The notes under the pieces are model-generated. The model worked only from the letters and a program-made list of their open reading frames with translations, made no database searches and was not told the DNA's origin. DNA of 64,000 nucleotides, from NCBI RefSeq assembly GCF_041146795.1, contig NC_135169.1, forward strand, positions 12,299,585 to 12,363,584, given 5' to 3'. The position numbers were made by a program, and so were the translations under genes. Shown here one piece after another: positions 47,190-58,242 of this stretch; within the stretch, counting starts at the first letter, position 1; each line of letters opens with the position of its first letter. This DNA comes from Maylandia zebra (lineage: Eukaryota > Chordata > Actinopteri > Cichliformes > Cichlidae).

Positions 47190-50100
47190 CTTTAACTGAC
47201 ATCCAGCTCTGTGCTGACTCTCTTCCTGAGTACTGACACTTGTAGAAACCTTCATCAGACTTTGACACTGCAGAGATCTTCAGCTCCCCTCGGGGATCAT
47301 TTTGAATAAGTTTGTCATTGTGATAGAAAAACACATTGGAAAGTATTTTTTGTGTTCTCAAACTGCAGCTCAGACTAACAGAAGCTCCCTCAGTCACAGG
47401 ATGAACAGGACTCACCAGGATAGAAACATTACCATCATCTGTGACACAATCACACACAATTGTTTCAGTCACATCAGCTGGTGCACACTTTTAGAAAAAG
47501 CTGACAAACAATAATAAGAACAGATTGTACAAATGTTCATCATGAAGATCTGATCTTCTATGTTTAAAAACTGCTGTATGTGTTTTATTTTTCCCACATG
47601 AAATGACTTCACATACAGCAAAGCTGGAACAAATGTTCATGTGACGTCTAAATCATCCAAATCCAAGTAGTAAATGTATAATAACATACTCTGTACAGTG
47701 ATGTTGACTGCACTGCTGAACTCTCCTGATCCAGACTCACACCAGTACACTGCAGTATCTGACTCTGATGTGTTGATGTCACATGTGGATCCAGTCATTC
47801 TCCTACAGTCAGAGAGTCGGCCGTCCTCAGAGAACTTCCTCACTCTCCACTCAGGGAAGTTTCCCTCACAGGTCAGTGAGACAGAGTCAGAGGTGAAGTG
47901 TTGCACTCTGTCAGGACTCACTGTGAGAGACGCTGCTGAATGAACATCTGGAAACAACATGCAGTGAAGACACAAAGCTCACAGATGTTAGGATCAACAT
48001 ATCACAGTGAAAATATTCTTTTACTTTAATGTTTAAAGGTCAGTGCTAAAAGACGCAGTGTTCGTATAATTTTCACCTTCAATGCTACCCCCCCCCCCCC
48101 CAAAAAAAAAAACCCCATCAATTTACATTTTTTTGCTGTTGCATTACTTGAAAAAAGATAAACAGAATCACACTGACCTGCAGACCAGACAAACTTTGGT
48201 TGACTGTGATCAGTGTGATACTCTGGGTCTCCTCTTCCAGCTCTGCACACATATCCTGCTGTGTGTGTCTGTCCATGAATGATGTAGGAGTCCTGTGCAG
48301 TCCCACTGCCATCAGGTAGCAGCTCATAACTGTAGGATTTCTCTGATAGATCAGGAACAGCTTTATACCAGTAGAAGCTCCATCCTGCAGACGGATGTTC
48401 AACCTCACAGTTCAGAGTTACTGAGGCTCCAGGACTCAGCCATGATGGAGACACAGTGAGGACAGGACGGGGTTCATCTGTTCAACAAAGATTTTCTCTC
48501 AATCTTTCGTCTCTTAACTCTGAATTCAATGTCACTAAAATGTTGACTCACAAATATTTATGATGAACTTTAAGAGTGAGACTATCTAAACATGTCAAAT
48601 ATCTCAACATGTACTAATAAAAACACATTTTTACAAACTGTTTCTATTTCCAGGTTAAATGAACTATGACTCTACTTACTGTCAGAAACTGTCAGTGTGA
48701 CTGAATCACTCCACTCTGTTGTTTCATGCTGTGAACTTTTCACTCTGCCCTTACAGCGATAGTTTCCACTGTTGGATGATGAAGCAGATCTAATCCTGTA
48801 TTCATTTTGATTTGGAGCTTTTATCATGCTGTTTGTTTCCCACTCATAATCCCACTCAGTGTCTCCTCCATGGATCTCACATTTCACAGTGATCGTCTCT
48901 CCTCTGTATATCTCAGACCAGTTTGGATACAGAGTCACAACAGGTCTGATTGAGGCTGTATTCAGGAAATGAACAAGTGAATGACAAAAGGGGTCAATTT
49001 TCATCAGGTAGTGATTTGGGGTTCATTAACTTTGAACTGACCAGTTTTCCCAATCCTGACTGACTGGCTGTCCTCTGTGTAGTAAACTGGGTTTCCTCTT
49101 CCTCCTCTGCACCTGTAGAGTCCTTCCTGTGAGACACTGATTTGTCCATTTGAGTGGAAAACTGCATCTTGTGTGGTCAGGGCTTCAGAGGATTTCTCAT
49201 CTCTGTACCAGTAGTATTTCCATCCAGATGATGATGATGGGTTCACAGAGCAGGTCAGGGTCACACTGCCCCCTACTGGAACAGCTGTGTTATCAGCTCT
49301 CAGTTTGGCCTTTGGTTTATCTGCAGTTCAGTTTAGAAAAAGAACAAAAGTCAATGACTGAATCAAACCAGTTGAAATAACTTGGTGGAAATATGGAAAT
49401 AATAAATATCACATAACTTTAATGGTGAAGCTGCAACAAACTGTACAACTATCACACAAACACAACACTAATCTTTCATATTTAATTTGCTGCATTTCTA
49501 AGTTAAAAACACACATGAGGAACAATCAGTGGATTTAATGTTTCTTAGTGGATGTGGTGGAGCAGCTGAGACAGATTCAGCATTTGTTCTGCATTTCATC
49601 TTTCATGTATTAGAGCTGCACAGCAGAGAAGTTACTCTCATATGTTTTGTTCTCTTCACTGTGAATAAAAAGCTGCTGTTCAGGTTTTTGTTGTTGGAAA
49701 AAAAACTAAACATTTTACTGACCAACATGAAAGACAGTTATAAAGCTGTAAGAAAGAAGAAGTGCTTTTTCCTTATTTAGATACTCTGGATGAAAGATCT
49801 TACATGATACAGTCAGTGTGATGATATCACTCCACTCTGAGAAGAAATAGTCCCTTCTGCCCCGGCAGCTGTATCCTCCACTGTCAGACTCAGTAGCTCT
49901 GATGATTCTGTATTCATTGGATGTTGGAGGTGTGTTTAACTTGGCTGCTCTCCATTCATACGTCCACTGAGCTCCTTCACCTCCCTGAATCTCACATCTG
50001 ACAGTGACTGTCTCACCGCTGTATATCTGAGTCCAGGATGGCTGCAGGGTCACAGTGGGCTTACTGGGAACTGTTCACAGAAAAATATCCAGTTAGACAC

Positions 50101-50533
50101 AAATAGAAACATAAAGATAAAAAAAAAAAAGATGGAATAAATTCTTCTATTTGTCAGGAGGTGTCTCTCATTTCAGGGTTATTAAACTCACAGTTGGTGA
50201 ATGAAATTGTTAGCACAGAACACAAAATGACATCTCTCAGTTTGGCAGAAATAAAATAATTAAACTCACAAGTCTCTGCAACTGTGACATCACTGCTGTC
50301 CTCTGTGTAGTAAACTGGGTTTCCTCTTGTTCCTCTGCAGCTGTAGATTCCTCCTTCAGATACTCTGATATCTCTGTTTTGTTGATCTCTGATTTTACCT
50401 TCAGCGGTTGTTTGGGTTCGTCTGAACCACTCATATTTCCATCCATCAGAGCTCTGCACAGAGCAGGTCAGTGTCACACTGCCCCCTACTGGTATGATTG
50501 TTGTTCCTGCTGTCAGTGTGGCCCTGGGTTTAT
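47190..50533 (-). pseudogene. Copy C Ig exons
   Basis: The most distal (50270-50533) has DKPRATLTAGTTIIPVGG, WKYEWFRRTQ and GIYSCRGTRGNPVYYTEDS, and is related to gene B Ig8 but clearly diverged. The other six are almost identical to gene B Ig9-Ig14. The Ig11-like exon (48680-48955) is 6 nt shorter through a shifted acceptor. CTCF core matches lie at 49266-49279 and 50479-50492. Confidence 0.8.
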
Positions 50534-51156
50534 CTGATGTTATGAAAAAGAACAAAATGTACACCTGACACAATATAAATGTATAAAAGTTTTAAAAAAA
50601 ATCCTCTTTTTTTAAACCCCCCCCCAATAAAATCTACAAATGTCTTCATTATATTTTATATATTTTTTTCTACAGTTTAAGTCACTTTAAATTTTTCTGA
50701 TTTCTGTCTCAACATGGTGACAGAGCTGCAGTAATTCAGGTTGTAGATCTTTAAATAAGCACAGTATGACTGTTTGTTCATTCTCAGGCCTGAAGAATTC
50801 ACACTGAATATAAACTAATGCAGTTCAAGGAAACACACACACACACACACACACACACTTAGACAACAGAAACATCGTCACCTTAAATTATATGGATCTT
50901 TTGATGTTTCTTTTTTCATTATTTAAATTAAGTTTCATCCACAGTTATTCTTGTTATACAGTAAAACATGCACATGCTGTAATGACATATTGTCTGAGTA
51001 TTTTGGTTGTAGTGTGCACTGTGAACAAAGTTAGGTAAAATGCAAGGATCTTTGTTAAAGTTCCAACACATAAGAAATACAATACTTTCAATGAAACATT
51101 TATTAAACACACATTTTTATAATTCAGATGTATTTTAACAGAAATCATCACAGTAT
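50534..51156. other. Upstream of copy C, with (CA)n
   Basis: No MGHSLLC-type signal-peptide exon was found. A CA microsatellite lies at 50833-50858. Confidence 0.55.
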
Positions 51157-51158
51157 TA

Positions 51159-51510
51159 CAGTTTTTTACAGCCGCTAGGACACATTTCTCAATACTTAGG
51201 TCACTTTTGCAAAACTCTTCACACAATCCTCCTAACTGACCGTCAGCTTGGCAAAGCAGTTCATTTCACATTCAAAATGCACTACAACTACCAAAACACT
51301 TCATTCAGGTCTCAAATAACCTCATTCTTCCAGAACACTAGCAAAGGTTGACAGCCGACAAACACACTTTGTCACCCACAAAACAATGACCTAAAAAACA
51401 CTAACAACATGTAGCATTACACAGTGTTTTCTTGTGTAAAACAAGGACACATCTCGGTTTATAATTTCAATATATGTTACTGGAATGAATCAGACATCAT
51501 GCAGAATTCG
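51159..51510. mobile_element. Left-end fragment of an IS630/Tc1-like element
   Basis: Begins after TA with CAGTTTTTTACAGCCGCTAG and shares TTTTGCAAAACTCTTCACAC with the inside of the next element, so it is a partial relative lying directly beside it. Confidence 0.5.
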
Positions 51511-51513
51511 TTA

Positions 51514-52796
51514 CAGTTTTTTCTGATTGCTTAAGCACATTTTTTGTAACTATTGGCTAATTTTGCAAAACTCTTCACACAAATAAGAAAACCTGTCACC
51601 CAATAATCAAAACATTGTAGTTCTCTTGCAAAAGCAAACACAGCTAGATTAACTCTTCACACCTTCGTAAAAATGGTGTTTCCGTAACAACCAGTACACA
51701 CAAGCCATCATCTACTAAGCACACAATGCGCCAACTGCACACTGATGGTATGAATACAAAACACATCTGGCTTTTGCTTTCTCTGTGCACAAGGTAGGCT
51801 ATGTCAGTTTGAGCTCATACTTCTGTCATAGATCCATAAGCATAGAGGGATCCAAACTTCAAGTACTGGTGTGTATTCAAACACATCAAAACAAACACAA
51901 GTGTTTATTTCCAAGTATAGGATTATTTGCAGTCGCCATAATGACTATATGGGTTACTTGGTCTGCAGTGAACATGCTTCCTCTGCCCCACAGGATCTGG
52001 TCATCTAGCAATTCTGTAAAGTAACAATTTCAGTATTTTTACATCAATGGTGTTGGTGTGTTTCTCATTGGCATATGGCAGTGCTACAAATCTTTGTGCG
52101 AAGTGACTGTACTCACCGATTCTCATTTCAAGATGTCCTTATGGTACTTGCTACAGTGTAGCGGCTCGAGTTAGGCTGGACCCGTTGGCCAGCTACCCTC
52201 AGGGTCATTCCACGGTTGATTACATGGTCCACTATTGTAGCTCTGATGTCATCAGCAATTCTATTTCTTACTCTTCCTACCCTTCCTCTCCCCCCCTCCT
52301 CATCTTCCTCTCCCCCCTCCTCGTCTTCCTCTTGCTCCTCCTTGTCCTTGTCGTCCTCTTCATCCTACTTCTTCACCTCCACGTCCTCTTCCTCGGCCTC
52401 CTCTACTTCTCACTCTTTCTGCTCCCTCCATTGTACTCCGCACACACAGCTTACCTGTATTATAGTGCTTAGGCTGATTGCAAAGTGAACTAATTATCTA
52501 AAGAAGTTTTCACATGTGAAAGTGTGCCAGACAGTTGGCAAATTGGTGTTAATGATAGCCATACATGTGTATACTTTTGCTAGGAGTGTGTTGGAAATTT
52601 GGTAATTGAGTGTTGTGCAGTGAATTGTGCCTACAGTTTTGCAAAGTGTGTGTTACAAAATTGCAAACTGAGTGCAAAGCAGTTTTTGTGCTTTTAGTTT
52701 TGCAAACTCAGTGAGTGGTTTTGCTATAAGTCTGAATAGTTTTAGAGATTGTGCTACAGGAATCACAGTTAGGGTTTAAGCATTCAGAAAAAACTG
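51514..52796 (-). mobile_element. IS630/Tc1-mariner-like transposon, internally deleted
   Basis: Terminal inverted repeats CAGTTTTTTCTGATTGCTTA and the inverse of CAGTTTTTTCTGAATGCTTA are flanked by TA (51512-51513 and 52797-52798). Subterminal TTTTGCAAA motifs recur near both ends. About 52130-52300 on the minus strand encodes an HTH-type transposase start: RNRIADDIRATIVDHVINRG, then LRVAGQRVQPNSSRYTVAS. A long Arg/Gly-coding purine-rich stretch (52270-52440) precedes it. The catalytic part is missing. Confidence 0.65.
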
Positions 52797-53039
52797 TAAG
52801 ACTCGACTGTACACCGTGCTCGTGTTTTCCTCCGAAAACAATAAGTTCCGTTGGAGCAGTCTTTCAACGCCTCTCTCTGTCTCTCGCAAGAAAAGTTGAC
52901 CCACACAACAAAGTAAAGCTATTTTTCGGCTACGAGCTGACAGGGACCCCGCCGTATTAGTCAGAGGTCCCTTTACTACAGTTCGGAGTCGCGGACCTTC
53001 AGTAATAGTAATAAATCACACAGCAACAGTACATTCACG

Positions 53040-53140
53040 TTGTTGAGTAACGTAACGGAATACGTTACAGAATACATTTTGGGGCATGTATTCTGTATTC
53101 TGTAATGGAATACATTTTAAAAGTAACCTTCCCAACACTG
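53040..53140. mobile_element. hAT-like terminal fragment
   Basis: Ends AAAAGTAACCTTCCCAACACTG preceded by GTAACGGAATACGTTAC-type words, the same kind of end as at 59915. The opposite end was not found. Confidence 0.5.
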
Positions 53141-53410
53141 TGCATAATGTCACCATTTATAACACTTAGACCTAAATTACAATCAGTGATTGAAATAACA
53201 TATAACTACTGTCAAAAATGGGAATGTATTGTAAGAGTAACACATGTAACATTAAATGTGTTTTTTAAAAGACCAAACAGTCACCCACTCCAAAAAAGGT
53301 TCATGCCAGACTGGTTCAAACTGGAAATATTTTTTGTATGTCCTTAAATAAGCGTCCCAGTGGTCCATCAGGGTGTCGCGAACCAAGCCAAGATGACCAC
53401 TCAAGAACCA

Positions 53411-54727
53411 TCAGGTGTTCCTCCAGCAACTTCTTAGTCTACGGACATGTCCTTTGATGGTCATCCAAGCCCTTTCGATATGCTGTGTATGACTGCCAGA
53501 TTGAGGATCTACAAACCACCTGCTGTGATTTACAGTGTAATGTCTGTACCCTATGTTTGTCAAAACATTCTTGTAGGCTCTCCACTCATCACTGATAATG
53601 GCACTACCCAACTTAACATGCTGTCTGATCAGAGGAACAAGGTGGCGCCTTGATCGTTTTTCAACAAGTTTTAACACGAGCCTTCGCCTTTTGTCTTTAA
53701 TTCCCATCATTCCAAATACCCATTTCTTCCTTTTCCATGCATTTCCAAAGCGTCCACGTGCATACTGAAAACAAAAAGAATAAAATTAAACAGAATATCT
53801 ACAAAGAAACATTCAAAAAGATGGTTGCTTCTACTAATTTTTTTTACTTATGGTAAAGGTTTCCATGTTTAGAGGACACCTTCAGATGTGCATTGATTCT
53901 AACAAACCTGTCTGAGAGTTTACCAACCTTTCGCTGATGACGGAGACAGCTTTCATCTATAACCACAAATTCTCTGTCACCACCAAGACGGTGTCCATTG
54001 TTTATTCTGTGTCTTTTAATTGCACGTATACAAACATGTCGAATGTGTCTTGCCATGCTACTTAGTGTTCTGGAGCTGCCAGCCACTTCATCATCCATCA
54101 TATCTATTTGTCTGAGCCTGAGCCCTTGTGAAAATCTGTGATAGAAATTGAGGCAATTATTACTTACTGAGGCCCTAATTTTATTTCACAAGTTTCGTAT
54201 TGGTGTTCAATTATGAAAGGTGCATTGCTATTAATGTCTACATCTACATATACCTGTAAATGAACTTCATCCAACTGAAAAGAGATGTTTTTGATTTCTC
54301 AAAGAAGGAGCCAGTTCTAATTGTTCTGGAAACTTTCCTATGACTTGCTCTTTTGCAGCACCTGAGAACATACCAATGAGTTAAGTAAAGAAATGGACCC
54401 TTAAACAAGAGCATTAATTGAAAAGATAATCACAAAATTAAGTATGAAGAAAATAATAATGAAAAGAGGTTAATGCTCCCTCTCGCATTGATAACCGAAA
54501 TACTTTGTTATATTTACTACATGCACTACATTATCATGCATTATACATACCACATATATTGGTCTTTCTTCACCACGGAAATCATTTTCATCTTATGGTG
54601 ACAAACAGGACATCTAAGCTTCTTTTTTAGCAGGCGTTTCTTCTGCAGCCATTTAATGAGCCTTAGTGCCTTATATTTAGTTTGTTTTCCTTCTATTCTG
54701 GCGCGCAATCTCATTCCCAGAGACATT
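53411..54727 (-). pseudogene. IS1595/ISXO2-type (Merlin-like) transposase, intron-containing, decayed
   Basis: Exons 54551-54727 (start MSLGMRLRARIEG; zinc ribbon with LRCPVCHHK), 54254-54361 (IRTGSFFEKSKTSLFSW), 53848-54135 (MMDDEVAGSSRTLSSMARHI; first Asp in VVIDES) and 53411-53764 (KKWVFGMMG; second Asp in AIISDEWRAYKNV; HTQHIERAWMTIKGHVRR with the third acidic residue). A noncoding 5' exon probably ends at the GTGAG donor 54895. The exon 3 donor appears to lack a G, so the frame does not carry into exon 4. Near the C-terminus a shift hides a further KKLLEEHLMVLEWSSWLG segment running to about 53296. It is either a dead Merlin-type transposon gene or a decayed domesticated copy. Confidence 0.7.
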
Positions 54728-54895
54728 CTGGTGGAAAAAAATGAGTAATTTATTTTATTATCACCTCGAAACACCGTAAAAATACTCTATGGGAGTCTAG
54801 TGCAAATCAGTTCAGAGTTAAAGAACTTCACATGCTATATAAAACAAGCCCTATAATCAAAAATAGTCCCACGCAAAAAAGAGGATTGTCTCACC

Positions 54896-55153
54896 TGTTA
54901 TAATGTATCTCCGACTTTGTTATGTAGATCTAACCCGCTGGATTCATGCTAAAGAAATATGTTCTGCCGCCAAAGGGAGGGAAAACAAATTTAATTTAAA
55001 CGCAGAGGAGCTTATACAACCATCCAATCACAGTTAACTTTATTAAGGAAAGCCCCTCCTCTCAGAGCGCGACAGGCAGTGGAGCGCTCTGGAAGGTCAA
55101 GCCAAAGGGGCACGAACAGACACACTGAAGGCGCTCGTTCAAGTTGCTGCGCC
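54896..55153. promoter_or_regulatory. Shared divergent promoter region
   Basis: About 260 bp separates the splice donor of the transposase 5' exon (minus strand) from the start codon of the CCDC106-like gene (plus strand). It contains CATCCAATCACAG (CCAAT box) near 55020 and a GC-rich stretch around 55045-55100. Head-to-head spacing this short usually means a bidirectional promoter. Confidence 0.5.
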
Positions 55154-55991
55154 ATGGATGGAGCAGAAGATAAAAATTTGTGTGCGTCTGCGACTTACAC
55201 AGTTAGCACACGTTCGAAGAGATACAAAAAGCAGAGACTGGATGATCTAGATTGCACTAAGCCAACGATGTCAGCAGTTAGACATGAAGGTGAGTATAAT
55301 GCTAGCTAGCTATCTACTGAGCCATTTGGCTGCTAGCTACAGTGGCTAACTAACATCACATAACATGTGAATAGCTCTATTACTATTGGTTATTCCAAAC
55401 GATTTATGTATCTTAGTTGTATATTTTTATTTTTGTTTATGTGCATCATTCAATTTATATTAAACACCCTGGTAAGGCAGTACACATAAGAATTATTTGC
55501 CTTGTTTTAGAAATAAATTATTTTAGTATTGTAATTTAATAATTGTTTGTTCTTTAGATTCTTCTTCTAATCCTGCCCCTACTGCAACTGCCCTTCTTAA
55601 CAAGGAGCGAGAGAAACTGACTTTTCTTAAGGAGAAACTGGAGTGGCAAAAGAAGAGAATTGAAGAACTGGAAGGAGAGAGAGATTTTCTCCGAAGTCAG
55701 CTATCATCCCTTACAAGTATGAAACTAGACTTGTTCCATGAACATTGTTTTTATTTTACAGTCTTCAAATAAACATTAGATAATTTATCAATCCCAGTGA
55801 AGTTCCCTTATTGTCATTGTGTTGATTAAAAGATTTTAGTCAGTTAACTTTAAGTGTTGTGCTAGTTCATTCCTAAAGAGATCTGGTTCCAAATTCAGTT
55901 CAGCCAGGTCTAACTTGATTGATTCAATTTCATAGTTCATAAGATCATAACTCCAACTTGAACTAGTAATGTAACAGCCTTACAATCAGAA

Positions 55992-56030
<39 letters not shown>

Positions 56031-57843
56031 CTTGCTCTGCTGCCAGAAAATACCGAGCACACCCCTTCGACATTTTCGCCGACCAATCAGAGGGTTGCCG
56101 ATCACTGTTTCTGCTATCGATGCGTATCCCCTTTTATGGCACCCAGTGATCGCACATTACTTCATCCAGCTGTACTAATCGTCAACAGCAGGTGTGTTCG
56201 GGGAACCGGATTAGCGAGCTCACGGTTAGCGCGATGATTTGATCTTGGATGTTTCATTTGATCTTGGATGTAGTAAGCAACGTACGAAGCACAAGGCCCA
56301 GAACTCAAAATGCAGCTTTATTGCTGACAGGTGACAAACGATAACAGAGATACAAAGCAATACAAAACTAAACTAGGAAGAGCTAATTGTAACACATACC
56401 AGACGACAAGGGGAGACTCACACACAGCATGAGGGACGACGCGACACTGACTCAGAGAAACACAGGGTTTAAATACACTGGGAAGTAACGAGGGGAATGA
56501 GACACAGAAGGAGGGCACAGCTGGGAGAAATCAGGACTGACGAGACAAGCAAAGGAGGACACATTTACATAAGACACGGACCTTCAAAGTAAAACAGGAA
56601 GGATCACACAGAGACGCGAACTTGACACAGTGGAGACAGCAACTAAGAAACACAGAGACATAAACCATAAGGCAGAGGACTCTAAGAACAGAGGGGACAC
56701 AGAGAAACATGAAGGGCAAGGGATCGAAACTAGAAACCATAGAATAAATCACACACATAAGTACAATAATACAAAAACCACAAAGAACTAAAAACGCTGG
56801 GTCAGGAGACCCAGGACCGTGACAAAAAGAGCTTGCCTGGTACATATGCTTTTATATTTTCTACCCTGTGGTGCAGAAGCACACGCACACACGTGCTAAA
56901 TGTGAACAAACCTTTTTTTTGTACATTTTTGGAACATGAACAGAGCATTGATGTTCTTTATTAATGTGACCAGAAAGTCATTAAAATGTATTATGTGGTA
57001 TTTGTACTTATTCACAGTTTTGGAGGCGAGAGACGTGCTGAATGAGAGCCAGGTGTCACAGGCTGGGTCTCTGACCCAGCGCTCTGAGTTCATGTTTGTA
57101 TTTGTCTCATTTTGTTATGTGATTAGTTTTTGTGTCATTTCCTATCTGTCTTTAGTTTGGGCAGTTATTGTTTATTGTTCCTCTGGTTTTCTATGTTTTG
57201 GGTTCTTGTATTATTCATCACGCATTAGGTTTGTTAAGTTTGTGTTGTCATGTCTAGTTTTAGTGTTTCCTGTTTTATTCTGACAGTGTCATGTGTTCTT
57301 TGTTCATTGTATTTAGCTTTCCTCTCCTGGTCCTGTCATTAGGTTTATGTCAGTCAGGTGTTCCCCCATGTGTCTCCACTTCCCCTGATCACCTCATGTA
57401 TGTATTTAAGCCCTATTTAAGTTCTACATTAGTCATAGTCTTTGCCTGTTATTTTCCACCACAGTTATAGTTATAGTTTTTGGTCTTAGTACCGCTTAGT
57501 GTTTTGTTTCTTAGTGTTTTGACAGTTTGCTTTGGTTTCCTGGTTTTCCCTTGCCGTTATCATTAAAGGATCACTTTTCTGTTCAAACTTACAACTCATC
57601 GTCCTCATCTGCTTTTGGGTCCTGTTTCATCACACATCGGCGCACCCCGCCGTGACACCAGGAGCCATGTGACTCTTATGTTAAGGTATGTGCTACAGAA
57701 CAGAATGATGAAAAAAGCCATTGTGGAAACTCTAAGACAGTAGTTAGTACTGTTTTTTTTTTTTTTTTTTTTTCCCCTCTTCTCCTCAGGTTGGCTTGTT
57801 TCCAGATTCTGATCCCTTAGAAAGACAGAAGACCCCGCTGTAG
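55154..57843 (+). CDS. CCDC106-like coiled-coil protein, exon 3 split by a solo LTR
   Basis: Exons 55154-55289 (MDGAEDKNLCASATYTVSTR), 55558-55716, 57018-57685 and 57790-57843 (VGLFPDSDPLERQKTPL, stop TAG). Phases agree (1, 1, 0) with GT/AG sites, and exon 4 has a long pyrimidine tract. Without the LTR and its 5-bp duplication exon 3 is 59 nt and the protein 135 aa. Exon 2 encodes a coiled coil, KLEWQKKRIEELEGERDFLR, closely like the helix of vertebrate CCDC106; the C-terminal domain of CCDC106 is absent. The start ATG sits in GCGCCATGG (good Kozak). The LTR in exon 3 should disturb the present copy; a shorter product ending after exon 2 (TAA at 55770) is possible. Nuclear function is only inferred. 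Confidence 0.6.
55993..56027. repeat. (CA)n microsatellite
   Basis: About 17 CA units in intron 2 of the CCDC106-like gene. Confidence 0.95.
56290..56824 (-). mobile_element. LTR of the TGTCA-type family, one end missing
   Basis: Related to 11140-11738: shared CAGCTTTATTGCTG, GTTTAAATACACTG and CCTTCAAAGTAAAACAGGAA words, ending CCGTGACA at 56824. On the minus strand it has a TATA-like then AATAAA order. The start is not clear; a short direct repeat TTTGATCTTGGATG lies just outside (about 56237 and 56259). Fossil, intronic. Confidence 0.6.
57054..57657 (+). mobile_element. Solo LTR (604 bp) in exon 3 of the CCDC106-like gene
   Basis: TGTCACAGGC at the start, GCCGTGACA at the end, flanked by CCAGG at 57049-57053 and 57658-57662. 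It contains GTATTTAAGCCC and a downstream ATTAAAGG, in promoter-then-poly(A) order on the plus strand. The target duplication is perfect, so it is probably fairly young. No internal genes remain. Confidence 0.7.
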
Positions 57844-58010
57844 GAACCCCCATCTTCTTACGAACCTTTTACTTGTAAGACTTTATCCAGTTGCTCATCT
57901 TGCATCATTTGCATTAATGTGATAGGCTGCAGTCTCTGATGTTGCCCTGACAGTGACTAGGGCTGTGCCATATCATACTGTTTGTATTAATACTGTTATA
58001 AACATTCATG

Positions 58011-58242
58011 CCAAACATGATGTTCTTTTTGTCCAAACATGATGTTCTTTTTGTCCAAACATGATGTTCTTTTTGTCCAAACATGATGTTCTTTTTGTCC
58101 AAACATGATGTTCTTTTTGTCCAAACATGATGTTCTTTTTGTCCAAACATGATGTTCTTTTTGTCCAAACATGATGTTCTTTTTGTCCAAACATGATGTT
58201 CTTTTTGTCCAAACATGATGTTCTTTTTGTCCAAACATGATG
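58011..58242. repeat. 22-bp minisatellite, about 10.5 copies
   Basis: Unit CCAAACATGATGTTCTTTTT plus GT, repeated almost without variation. Because the unit lacks stops in all minus-strand frames, long repetitive open frames appear (KKNIMFGQKEHHVW type); these are artefacts. Near-perfect identity means recent expansion. Confidence 0.95.

Larger units (their letters stand above)
45530..50533 (-). pseudogene. Copy C: chimaeric Fc-receptor-like gene, incomplete
   Basis: Exons: Ig 50270-50533, 49804-50070, 49042-49320, 48680-48955, 48178-48477, 47690-47947, 47190-47438; transmembrane 46923-47042; tail 46750-46815 and 46540-46590. All are phase 1 and open (2130 nt). Ig exons two to seven and their introns are nearly identical to gene B Ig9-Ig14 (22992 down to 20088). 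The tail exons instead match gene A (QVYSSLLAG and GDRCGYEIIR). The expected last exon (about 45530-45590) is degenerate and lacks the acceptor AG. No signal-peptide exons occur upstream within the window. It could still be alive if a distant start is used, but as seen it is partial. Confidence 0.65.

Noticed and set aside
52185-52488. Ser/Leu-rich plus-strand frames of 90-95 codons
   Set aside because: They are the antisense of the purine-rich, Arg/Gly-coding part of a transposon remnant.
58011-58242. Regular repeat array that could suggest a CRISPR or a repetitive protein gene
   Set aside because: Units are contiguous with no unique spacers, and the organism is a vertebrate. Open frames exist only because the 22-bp unit lacks stop codons.
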